25,171 nucleotides of DNA from CAZSTA01 sp964609495 [NCBI: uncultured bacterium] (lineage in GTDB: Bacteria > CAZSTA01): positions 1-25,171 of the forward strand of contig CAZSTA010000031.1 of assembly GCA_964609495.1 (NCBI GenBank), written 5' to 3'. Below the pieces are notes generated by a model that did no database searches, was not told the origin of the DNA, and saw only the letters and a program-made list of their open reading frames with translations. This document shows positions 7,769-15,343 of this stretch, one piece after another (position 1 is the stretch's first letter; the number at the start of each line of letters is the position of its first letter). The translations under genes and the position numbers were made by a program.

Positions 7769-8584
7769 CTAACTTCTCTTCCAAGCTTTAACATAGATAT
7801 CATTACAGAAGATCAAACTAAGTGGATATAATGTAGAGATAGGCCAAAACCTAGATAATAAAAAATATAATTTATCTTTGATAGTAGGTTTAAATATATT
7901 TCTCAATTGAATAGTATAATCAGAACCAGCTTTATCCAGATACTTTCGAATGGAGAAAGGCGTTTGTTCATTGATATGTAGCAGATGCTCGCACTCCGTT
8001 CTCGGATCTAGCGAAGTAGGAAGATAATCTTTCCCCAATATCAACTTGATAGCTGAGTTCACATACCTTGTATAGAATCTGTATCCATAATCATAAAAGA
8101 GTCTATTGGGCATAGTGTGTATTATCAGCCTTCCTTCGTCCTTCAATACTCGATAGATCTCACTTAGTATCGACTCAACTTCCTCGGGATATAGGTGCTC
8201 GATCACATCGAGAAAGAAGATCACATCAAAGGAGGAGGATTCGTATGGCATCTTCTTCGCATCGGCTAACTCTAATACCACCCTCTTTTGAGCCTCCTCT
8301 GATAGATCGGAGATCGCCCTTTTGGCTAGATCAATGGCATCCTTAGAATAATCGATACCAATTACATAAGCTCCCTGTTTTGCACAATACCGAACTATCT
8401 CTCCTCTTCCACACCCTATATCTAATACCCGACATTCACTGGTAACATCTGCCAAACTCAAGCTTTTTGTCAAACGAGGTGTCAGTTCATCTCCCTTATA
8501 ATCCTTAAACTCAGGACCTCCTTCAGCCAACTCCAGATAGTATTCCTCGTCATAATAGTCGCTTGGGACAGATTTTTCCTTCAT
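7769..8584 (-). CDS. Class I SAM-dependent methyltransferase (Methyltransf_11 type)
   Basis: This 271-residue protein is a canonical class I methyltransferase. The SAM loop VLDIGCGRGE is followed by VIGIDYSKDAIDLAKRA (ribose-binding acidic residue), ELADAKKMPYESSSFDVIFFLDVIEHL and VLKDEGRLIIHTMPN. The C-terminus has a hydrophobic stretch (KDKLYFLLSRFWPISTLYPLSLIF) that may lie on the membrane. AGGAGGT stands ten bases before the ATG and overlaps the flippase stop, so the two genes are coupled. A role in methylating a surface sugar is inferred from the cluster; the substrate is unknown. About 120 bases separate it from the next gene. Confidence 0.88.
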   Translation of the reverse strand: MKEKSVPSDYYDEEYYLELAEGGPEFKDYKGDELTPRLTKSLSLADVTSECRVLDIGCGRGEIVRYCAKQGAYVIGIDYSKDAIDLAKRAISDLSEEAQKRVVLELADAKKMPYESSSFDVIFFLDVIEHLYPEEVESILSEIYRVLKDEGRLIIHTMPNRLFYDYGYRFYTRYVNSAIKLILGKDYLPTSLDPRTECEHLLHINEQTPFSIRKYLDKAGSDYTIQLRNIFKPTIKDKLYFLLSRFWPISTLYPLSLIFCNDIYVKAWKRS

Positions 8585-8599
8585 AAGGGGAATTACCTC

Positions 8600-10165
8600 C
8601 TATCCCGATAGACGTCCTATCGTGCTTGTATAGGCTATTCTAGCATAGTGATTTAATTGAGAGATATCATACTCGTCCAGATAAGAAGATTTTAACATAA
8701 CAACTATATAAAATGCTGTATAAGTCAAGATAGCTAGCAATATACCCTTTAGTCCTCCTGCTACCCTTTCGAGGAAGAAGAATAGAACTCCCCCGCTGAT
8801 ACAGGTAATTAAAGGACGGGTTAGAGCTTTCCAAAAAGTGTCTTGGGGAGATATCTTATGCCTTGTATGGAAGCTGACGATGAGGTAAAAATTGCCCAGA
8901 GTCAAGGCTATAACTATTCCTAATATTGTCCCTATATATCCGAACTTCATGGTCAAAGCGATACCTAATATCATATTCAGACCGATTCCGATCAAAGTAG
9001 CATATGCCCCATAACGAGGATTCCCCATTCCCGTATCTATCAAAAACCCTGGTCCAGCCAGCAGATTGATGAAGTTACCTATCGCCAATAATTGAAGCGC
9101 TAAAGCGGTCATCTCGTAGCCAGGACCAAGCCAGAGCCTAACTAGTGGTTGAGCAAAGACCGCGATGAAGATGAAGAGCGGAGCGCTGAACAAGACCATA
9201 TACTTAAGAGCGCGATAGTATAATCCATACAATCTTTGAAAATCTCGCTTTGCGTAGATCTCAGAAGCCGCGGGCATAATAGGGTTGATGATCATTAAGG
9301 GGAAAGCTCTGATCTGATTAATTATATTAGAAGCAGCTTCGAAATAAGCGACATAGTTCAAGTTCGTGAAGTAGCCAAGTATGATCTTACTCAATTGGTT
9401 GAGGACTAAACCACCTAAGCCGACGACCTGCATCTGCACACTGAATCCTAAGAGCCTCTTTACATACTTTGCTCTGAAGAGAAAGGGATTAATCCTCAGG
9501 GCCTTAAATTGTATCTTGGACATAAGTCCGTTAAAGATAATAGCTACTGAAATTGCTATCGCATTTACTATAACTAATCCTCTCAACCCATAACCCAAAT
9601 TCAAAGCGATAATAGTTCCGATAGCATTAACGATGACGCTCGATATAGCGGCGATATTCGTCAAATCCATCCGTTGTAATCCATTGAGGAGGGAGATGAA
9701 GATGCTGAAAGTCAAATTCGCGGTGAAGATCAAGATAGCCCCAGTTAGCACAAAGCCTATATCGTTTTTGAACTCTCCACTTCCAATATGAGAGGAGACT
9801 CCCCCTCCTATATTGAAGAAATTGACGATGATCCACTCCTTCAAGAAGAGAAATAATACGAAGCTAAGAGCTCCCATCACCAGGCAGATCACGAAATAGG
9901 TATTGAGCAGAATGTTGATCTGACGATCGTCTTCCTTAGCCTTATACTCAGCAATGAATTTGACCAAAGCTGCTCCTAATCCCAAATCGAGTACCTTTAC
10001 ATAGTTCGCAAAGGCGCTGGCTAGAGCCCAAATCCCAAAGCCTGTAGTTCCAAGTCTCGATATTATGAAGGGGGTCATAATCAGGATTATGGGAAAAGAA
10101 ATGACCCCCCGTAAGATGTTAAAGAAGGAATTTTTAACTATCTTTTTTGATAAATCTTGCGTCAA
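8600..10165 (-). CDS. Wzx-type oligosaccharide flippase (MOP superfamily)
   Basis: Flippases of this kind move lipid-linked oligosaccharide repeat units across the inner membrane for polymer export. The 521-residue protein is almost wholly hydrophobic, with about 12-14 predicted transmembrane helices. The family's N-terminal region is clear (FFNILRGVISFPIILIMTPF, then LGTTGFGIWALASAFANYV). The start is a TTG four bases after the preceding gene's stop; no other in-frame start lies close, so translational coupling is likely. Flanking methyltransferases and a glycosyltransferase support a surface-glycan role. No polymerase (Wzy) or ligase is in the window, so the cluster is incomplete or served from elsewhere. 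Confidence 0.92.
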   Translation of the reverse strand: MTQDLSKKIVKNSFFNILRGVISFPIILIMTPFIISRLGTTGFGIWALASAFANYVKVLDLGLGAALVKFIAEYKAKEDDRQINILLNTYFVICLVMGALSFVLFLFLKEWIIVNFFNIGGGVSSHIGSGEFKNDIGFVLTGAILIFTANLTFSIFISLLNGLQRMDLTNIAAISSVIVNAIGTIIALNLGYGLRGLVIVNAIAISVAIIFNGLMSKIQFKALRINPFLFRAKYVKRLLGFSVQMQVVGLGGLVLNQLSKIILGYFTNLNYVAYFEAASNIINQIRAFPLMIINPIMPAASEIYAKRDFQRLYGLYYRALKYMVLFSAPLFIFIAVFAQPLVRLWLGPGYEMTALALQLLAIGNFINLLAGPGFLIDTGMGNPRYGAYATLIGIGLNMILGIALTMKFGYIGTILGIVIALTLGNFYLIVSFHTRHKISPQDTFWKALTRPLITCISGGVLFFFLERVAGGLKGILLAILTYTAFYIVVMLKSSYLDEYDISQLNHYARIAYTSTIGRLSG

Positions 10166-10169
10166 ATTT

Positions 10170-10928
10170 TTATCTCACAAGGATTGCTAGAGTAGTTCCA
10201 GCAATATGACGTATTTCAAATTCGGGGTGGTGTTTTTGAAACTCGTTTAGTGCCTTTGTAACGCCATTCCAGGCATTATAGTCGTGCCAGACAATAACTC
10301 CCTTGCCTTGCCTCAGTAGTTTTAGGGCCACTTGAGTGTCGTTCACTACATAATCGTAACTATGATTTCCATCGATAAAGATAAAATCGACTCTATCTAA
10401 ATATGGTGAATAATCAAACTTGGCAGAATCTCCGTAAAGTTGAACAATCTTTCCTTTCTCAGGCAACTCTTCCTCATCTTTTGAAGTGAAACGATACCCA
10501 GGTGGACTTTTATCGATATTTTGTAGAGGAAGGTCAAGCGTATATACTATAGCTTCATCGGGAGAATTTATCGCCAGGTTAATCGTCGTTCTCCCGTCAA
10601 AGGTGCCTATTTCAAACAGGATTTTGGGATTATATCTCTTGACCAAAGCGTTAATAACTAAAGTTTCATATAATAAGACATTTATTCCGCGCTTGGTGAT
10701 TGGCTCTGCAATCGAGAATCTGCTATTCCCTATGACATCTTCAACAGCGGCTGATTTCAGTTTGGGGATTTCACGCCCAAATCCGAAACCGTAATAAAAA
10801 CAGGTCTCTCTTAGAAACCCCCTTCCTTTGACGAAGAGAATACCAAAGGTCAAAGAAAAGAGGAATAGGAAGAAAGCTGAGATGTAGATTAAAAAAAAGT
10901 CGACTCCTCTTTTGACAATTGCTCCCAT
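10170..10928 (-). CDS. Membrane-anchored class I methyltransferase (Methyltransf_24-like)
   Basis: The 252-residue protein begins with a transmembrane helix (FFLIYISAFFLFLFSLTFGI, about residues 11-30), so it is probably held at the inner membrane. The methyltransferase part starts near residue 97: LFEIGTFDGRTTINLAI (SAM loop), VYTLDLP, then YLDRVDFIFIDGNHSYDYVVNDTQ, a signature of the Methyltransf_24 group, and GVIVWHDYNAWNGV. A perfect SD (GAGGAGG) precedes the ATG. It is the first gene of the glycan operon, about 100 bases after the duplicated promoter. The substrate is probably a sugar or lipid-linked intermediate, by context only. Confidence 0.87.
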   Translation of the reverse strand: MGAIVKRGVDFFLIYISAFFLFLFSLTFGILFVKGRGFLRETCFYYGFGFGREIPKLKSAAVEDVIGNSRFSIAEPITKRGINVLLYETLVINALVKRYNPKILFEIGTFDGRTTINLAINSPDEAIVYTLDLPLQNIDKSPPGYRFTSKDEEELPEKGKIVQLYGDSAKFDYSPYLDRVDFIFIDGNHSYDYVVNDTQVALKLLRQGKGVIVWHDYNAWNGVTKALNEFQKHHPEFEIRHIAGTTLAILVR

Positions 10929-11004
10929 CTTTATCCTCCTCGAGCCTTATTTAAACAGCACTTTTTTGGGTGCTCCTCTCTTATCTCCTCTTCAATTTCA
11001 TCAT

Positions 11005-11020
11005 TTTACACCCGCTCTGT
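11005..11020 (-). other. Predicted target site of the IscB omega-RNA guide, followed by ATGA
   Basis: Sixteen bases here equal those at the predicted guide (5591-5606) except for one G/C change. On the guide-sense strand they are followed directly by ATGA (11001-11004), where a target-adjacent motif should stand. It lies between the promoter and the first gene of the glycan operon. The call rests on sequence identity and family knowledge; no activity is shown. Confidence 0.45.
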
Positions 11021-11037
11021 TTTCTATCGCCTAATCA

Positions 11038-11066
11038 ATTATACTATAGAGTAGGGCAAAAGTCAA
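11038..11066 (-). promoter_or_regulatory. Sigma-70 type promoter for the glycan operon
   Basis: On the minus strand TTGACT (11061-11066) and TATAAT (11038-11043) are separated by 17 bases, identical to the promoter of the iscB operon. Transcription would start near 11031, leaving a leader of about 100 bases before the first gene. Confidence 0.85.
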
Positions 11067-11082
11067 TACTAAAGTGATTCAA

Positions 11083-11315
11083 GGATACATATAAAATCTG
11101 GGATCTAAGATCTAATTTACTTTGTATTACACCCTCCCCCTATCCCCCTCCCATCGAGGGAGGGGGGACGAGAAATAATGCGAAGCATAGACTTAAGCTC
11201 TATCTCGATGTTCCCTCTCCCCTCGTGGGAGAGGGCCAGGGTGAGGGGGAGTTATAACTCGATCTGAAATCATTACGAAGTAAAGACTTTTTGATGCCCG
11301 ATTCTATATGCTTCC
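11083..11315. mobile_element. MITE-like element of about 233 bp
   Basis: The ends are imperfect inverted repeats: GGATACATATAAAATC at the left, and GGAAGCATATAGAATC reading inward from the right, with weaker similarity for a further 25-30 bases. The interior has no ORF but two GC-rich hairpins: CCCCCTCCC/GGGAGGGGG (11144-11166) and CCCTCTCCC/GGGAGAGGG (11213-11235). The second is of a type scattered in many bacterial genomes. The first 55 bases recur inverted at 1-55. I see no clear target-site duplication. Transposition would depend on a transposase encoded elsewhere. Confidence 0.65.
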
Positions 11316-11331
11316 CTGCAAATCCAACTTC

Positions 11332-11360
11332 TTGCTAAAAGTACTCAAAAATGCTATAAT
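11332..11360 (+). promoter_or_regulatory. Promoter for the Asp-box protein and hisF
   Basis: TTGCTA (11332-11337), a 17-base spacer and a perfect TATAAT (11355-11360) lie about 80 bases before the start codon, just outside the MITE-like element. The same TTGCTA-17-TATAAT arrangement occurs at 15272-15300. Confidence 0.75.
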
Positions 11361-11445
11361 ATTTAGAAAATAGGAGGCAAAGAGGAAGTATATCAGGAGA
11401 AGGTGCGAAAACGTAAAGAATGTTAAACTAAAGGGGATTGATCTT

Positions 11446-14304
11446 ATGCTCAAAAAAACTATATTATTCTCTATAATCCTTTTATATCTGTTCCTATCAC
11501 CCGCCTACTTAATAGAAGCATCCCCGATAGAGTGGCGGGTTTCCTCTGATGGACTCTACGGAGGGACAGTTACCTCCTTAGCCTCGGTGAAAGGGAAGGA
11601 TAATATCATCTATGCGGGAACGATTAATGCAGGAATATTTAAAAGCACTGATGGAGGAGAGAGTTGGCAAAAGGTGAACAACGGATTGCCATTAATAATA
11701 CTATCCGATAAGACAGTATATGATTTAGCTACCGCTGGAGATAATATAGTATATGCCGCGATAGGTGGATATTTCTTCAGAAGCACTGATGGAGGAAAAA
11801 GTTGGACTAACTACCGACAAGTTGAGGGATTAACTGGAAGATTCCAAAATATTAATCATCTACTCCCAGCAGGAGATAGCGGAGAGGTGATCTATGCGGG
11901 TAGCAGAGGGGAAGGTCTCTTCAAAAGCGTAAATGGAGGCTTGAGCTGGATTAAGCTGAACTACCAGGGGAATTTCATTACTGGATTAGCCGTTGATAAT
12001 GATAATACCGTTTATGTCTCCTCCGCTTACGGGTTAATAGCTAAATCTACCGATGGAGGAAAGAGTTGGCGGAGAATAGATAATAGTTTACCCCGACAGG
12101 AAGGGAATATACAATCCATAGTGATCGCGGGAGCCAGTAGAGATAGACTATACGTAGCTATCTATGGTGGCGGTGTTTTCAAAAGCGCTGATGGAGGCAA
12201 AAGCTGGATCGGTCTCAACGAGGGATTACCCGATTTGTGGGTTAGGAAGGTGCTTGCAGTTGGGAAGAATGGAGGAACGCTCTACCTCAGAACGGAGAGC
12301 GGCTATACCTATGTAAGGGATGAGGATAAAGGAGACGATAGCTGGAGAAAGTTCGACCTCGAAAAGATCAACTATCCTATCCTATCTTTGCTCACCGTTG
12401 GAGATCAAGGGAATATAATCTATGCTGGATGCGGAAGCGGAGGAATCTACAAAAGCACTGATGAAGGCGACTCCTGGGAGGAACGAAATAGAGGCTTGAT
12501 TGCTCTCGATATAAAATCAATAGTGATCTCTTCCACTTCCAAAGTGTATTTGGGAACTTATGGGGCCGGGGTATTCCAAGCTGAGGATACTGCTTGGAGA
12601 ACTATGAACGAGGGTTCCAAGGATATTTACATAGAGAAGATAAAATTAGACGAAGATGAGAACAATCTCTATCTAATATCTCTCAGCGGTAGAATCTATA
12701 AGAGAGGGTTAAGTGAGGAGAAATGGGAGATAGTGAGTGATAATTTACTCAATAATTATCTATTAGATATCATACCGCCGAATGAGAAGGGATTAAGCTA
12801 TCTTGGAATATATAACTTCGGAGTGCTAAGAAGCGAGGATGGAGGGGCAACTTGGAGTCCCTCCAAGACAATACCCCCTGGTATCGAGAGAATGACAATC
12901 GTTAAAAATGGTGATATTATTTATATCAATAGTGGCTATAGGGATATCTACAGAAGCCCCGATGGAGAAGGAAGCTGGCAGAAGATGACCACCGAGGGTT
13001 TGCCAGAGGATAATATCATATCTCTGACTGCAACCGAGAATGGAGGAAAAGTGTTCGTTATAATTCCCAGCTACGGGATATACGGATACTTCGCCGATGA
13101 AGAGGGATGGCAAAAACTTCCTCATCCTAGCGAGAGAAGGGATTGGGAGGGGATAAAAGTTATTGGAGAGAAAGTGTATGTGTGGAATGATACCGAAGTA
13201 TTCTCCAGCCCTCTCGAAAGTTCGGAATGGACGGAGATCGCTCCTAATAAAATATCTGGAACTATAACTGCTTTAACAGGGAAGGATAACACATTATATC
13301 TAGGAACCCAGATAAGTGGGATATATAAATTTGAAAGGGGAAGATGGGAAAAGGCAAATAAAGGATTACCTCAAGTACTTCACTCTAGGATTCCCGAAGT
13401 AGCTGGTTTGGCAGTAACAGGAGAGGAAGCTCAGATAATATATGCGGTGTTATATGAATCGGGAAAGGGTAAAATATATAAAAGCACTAATGGAGGAAAA
13501 TCTTGGAAGGGATTGAAAGCCCCTAATTTCTCCTCTCTATACTCCATAGAGGCTTCAGGCGCCAAGGGGAAGGAAGTATATATCACAACTAATTCTGGAC
13601 TCCATAGAAGCCTCGACGGAGGTGAGAATTGGCGTTCATTAGAGAGCGGATTACCCAGAGAAGCCGATACCAGATTGTTATCCCTAATATCCCTTTCAGA
13701 GGGGAAAGATATTCTCTACTTAACGGTCTCAAGTTTGAGCGGAGGTTCTCAATTATATAGAAGCCTCGATAAAGGAGACAACTGGACTCTCGTCAATCCT
13801 TATCCCCAGGATGTATCCGCTCTCCTAGCTGAAAGAGGAAATGAGAGAATCTACGCAGGAACGTTCGCAACCGGTGGTTTCAAGAGCGGCGATCGAGGGA
13901 ATAATTGGCAAAAGATGAATGGCTTGCCTGCTAAGGAGATAATATATGCACTTATTAAGTCTCCAAAGGATAATAATACGCTTTATGCAGGAACTAGCCT
14001 CGGCTTCTTCAGAAGCGGGGATAAGGGGGAAAACTGGGATATCCTCGATAATGGTCTTCCCCCTCAAGCGAGGGTGAAGAAGCTGACAGCAGTTATTTCC
14101 GAGAGCGGTGCCGAGATCCTCTTAGCCGCGGTCGGGGCGAAGAATGGCGAAATCTGTGAAGTATTCAAAAGCGAGGATGGGGGAAGCAATTGGAAGAAGT
14201 TAGGAGAGTTCGCAGAGGAGATACAATCTCTAGCCCTGAGTCCAGCAGGAGACTTAGCCTATGTGGGAACTAACGTAGTGTATATCGGGCGATTAACTAA
14301 GTGA
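11446..14304 (+). CDS. Large secreted Asp-box (BNR/YCF48-like) beta-propeller protein
   Basis: This 952-residue protein has a signal peptide (residues 1-25, KKTILFSIILLYLFLSPAYL, with likely cleavage near LIEAS). The rest is built from repeated blades. About fifteen Asp-box motifs of the form S-x-D-G-G-x-S-W are visible, such as KSTDGGESW, RSTDGGKSW, KSADGGKSW, RSEDGGATW and KSEDGGSNW, each about 40-70 residues apart. Most are preceded by a strand of the type IYAGT. This implies one or two many-bladed propellers of the sortilin/YCF48 class acting outside the cytoplasm. Sialidase catalytic features (an N-terminal FRIP motif, the arginine triad) are not evident, so binding or assembly is more likely than hydrolysis. 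The SD is AGGGGATTG before the ATG. hisF follows 12 bases later on the same transcript, an odd pairing. Confidence 0.88.
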   Translation: MLKKTILFSIILLYLFLSPAYLIEASPIEWRVSSDGLYGGTVTSLASVKGKDNIIYAGTINAGIFKSTDGGESWQKVNNGLPLIILSDKTVYDLATAGDNIVYAAIGGYFFRSTDGGKSWTNYRQVEGLTGRFQNINHLLPAGDSGEVIYAGSRGEGLFKSVNGGLSWIKLNYQGNFITGLAVDNDNTVYVSSAYGLIAKSTDGGKSWRRIDNSLPRQEGNIQSIVIAGASRDRLYVAIYGGGVFKSADGGKSWIGLNEGLPDLWVRKVLAVGKNGGTLYLRTESGYTYVRDEDKGDDSWRKFDLEKINYPILSLLTVGDQGNIIYAGCGSGGIYKSTDEGDSWEERNRGLIALDIKSIVISSTSKVYLGTYGAGVFQAEDTAWRTMNEGSKDIYIEKIKLDEDENNLYLISLSGRIYKRGLSEEKWEIVSDNLLNNYLLDIIPPNEKGLSYLGIYNFGVLRSEDGGATWSPSKTIPPGIERMTIVKNGDIIYINSGYRDIYRSPDGEGSWQKMTTEGLPEDNIISLTATENGGKVFVIIPSYGIYGYFADEEGWQKLPHPSERRDWEGIKVIGEKVYVWNDTEVFSSPLESSEWTEIAPNKISGTITALTGKDNTLYLGTQISGIYKFERGRWEKANKGLPQVLHSRIPEVAGLAVTGEEAQIIYAVLYESGKGKIYKSTNGGKSWKGLKAPNFSSLYSIEASGAKGKEVYITTNSGLHRSLDGGENWRSLESGLPREADTRLLSLISLSEGKDILYLTVSSLSGGSQLYRSLDKGDNWTLVNPYPQDVSALLAERGNERIYAGTFATGGFKSGDRGNNWQKMNGLPAKEIIYALIKSPKDNNTLYAGTSLGFFRSGDKGENWDILDNGLPPQARVKKLTAVISESGAEILLAAVGAKNGEICEVFKSEDGGSNWKKLGEFAEEIQSLALSPAGDLAYVGTNVVYIGRLTK

Positions 14305-14316
14305 AGGGGGTAGTTT

Positions 14317-15081
14317 ATGGATTATAGACGTATAATTCCTTGTCTGGATTTCAATAAAGGGAGAGTAGTCAAGGGAGTAAATTTTGTGAATCTAGTTGAC
14401 GCTGGCGATCCGGTCGAACACGCCAAAGTTTATGATCAAGAAGGGGCAGATGAACTAGCCTTTCTGGATATTACCGCTACTGTTGAGGATAGGCAGATCA
14501 CTATAGATATGGTGAGGAAGATCAAAGATGCTATATCGATTCCCCTAGCAGTAGGAGGAGGGATTCGCTCCCTTGAAGATATCGATAAAGTACTTTCGGC
14601 AGGAGCTGATAAAGTATCGATTAACTCATCAGCAGTTAGGACTCCAGATCTCATCGATAAGGTAGCCGCTAAGTTTGGAAGCGAAAGATTAACAGTGGCG
14701 ATAGATCCTAAGCGTAGATCAGGAGATAAAGCAGAATGGGAGGTCTTCATCAGCGGAGGCAAGATCGCCACTGGACTGGATGCCGTCGCCTGGGCGAAGG
14801 AGGTTGAGGAAAGAGGTGCGGGCGAGATACTGCTGACGAGTATGGATCGTGATGGGACTAAGTCCGGTTATGATCTCGAACTAACTCAGGCGGTAGCTTC
14901 TGCGTTGAGGATTCCAATTATCGCCTCTGGAGGAGCAGGGACTTTAGAACATCTGTATCAGGCTCTGACTGAAGGGAAGGCAGACGCAGTTTTAGCCGCT
15001 TCTATCTTCCACTTCCGAGAGATATCGATCAGGGAGGCTAAACGCTATCTGGCGGAGAGAGGGATCCCAGTTCGACGATAG
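14317..15081 (+). CDS. hisF: Imidazole glycerol phosphate synthase cyclase subunit HisF
   Basis: HisF takes ammonia from HisH and converts PRFAR to IGP and AICAR, linking histidine and purine synthesis. The 254-residue half-barrel repeat protein is full length. Catalytic D11 is in [14 protein letters not shown], and the second catalytic Asp is in VAIDPKR (about residue 130). Phosphate-binding loops are visible as [23 protein letters not shown] and [20 protein letters not shown] precedes the ATG. No hisH, hisA or other his gene is close, so the pathway is dispersed in this genome. Confidence 0.97.
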   Translation: MDYRRIIPCLDFNKGRVVKGVNFVNLVDAGDPVEHAKVYDQEGADELAFLDITATVEDRQITIDMVRKIKDAISIPLAVGGGIRSLEDIDKVLSAGADKVSINSSAVRTPDLIDKVAAKFGSERLTVAIDPKRRSGDKAEWEVFISGGKIATGLDAVAWAKEVEERGAGEILLTSMDRDGTKSGYDLELTQAVASALRIPIIASGGAGTLEHLYQALTEGKADAVLAASIFHFREISIREAKRYLAERGIPVRR

Positions 15082-15082
15082 G

Positions 15083-15238
15083 GCTTATATAGAAGCTCTT
15101 GAAAAATCTCTTGCTAATTATGATGAGATTTGCAGGAGCTCCTCACTATCACTGTTTTCAAAGGAGTTTGAGAGGGAAGCTGAGTCCCTCAGAATCCAGG
15201 CTAATAAGGGAATTTGGGATAGAATAAAAAATTGGTAG
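15083..15238 (+). pseudogene. 3' remnant of an unidentified gene
   Basis: Directly after the hisF stop, an open frame of 51 codons reads AYIEALEKSLANYDE and ends FEREAESLRIQANKG...IKNW before TAG. The composition looks like a real charged, helical protein, but there is no ATG or GTG in frame at its beginning and no SD. It is best read as the tail of a gene whose front was lost when hisF or the adjoining sequence was joined here. No family is recognised. Confidence 0.5.
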
Positions 15239-15271
15239 AAAGGTCAAAAATGAGGACTATCACTAGATAAT

Positions 15272-15300
15272 TTGCTATTTGGATATAGCTATGATATAAT
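15272..15300 (+). promoter_or_regulatory. Promoter for the methyltransferase-nuclease gene
   Basis: TTGCTA (15272-15277), a 17-base spacer and a perfect TATAAT (15295-15300) lie 44 bases before the ATG. The box positions rule out the longer TTG-started reading of the gene, which would begin inside the promoter. Confidence 0.75.
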
Positions 15301-15343
15301 AGAGAAAACTCCTATTGCGATAGAAAGGAGTGGAGTATATATT

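Larger units (their letters stand above)
11004..11082 (-). repeat. 78-bp promoter-bearing repeat, copy 2
   Basis: This copy matches 5590-5667 with three substitutions and one indel, on the same strand. Immediately past its 3' limit (minus strand) the sequence reads ATGATGAAATTG instead of the omega-RNA. Its other limit abuts the MITE-like element at 11083. Confidence 0.9.

Noticed and set aside
12826-13125. Minus-strand ORF inside the Asp-box gene
   Set aside because: It overlaps a repeat-rich coding sequence with clear protein signal on the plus strand and shows no SD or recognisable motif.
11446-14304. Sialidase, because of the Asp-box (BNR) repeats
   Set aside because: No FRIP motif, arginine triad or catalytic Tyr/Glu context was found, and the number of Asp-boxes is far above that of sialidases.
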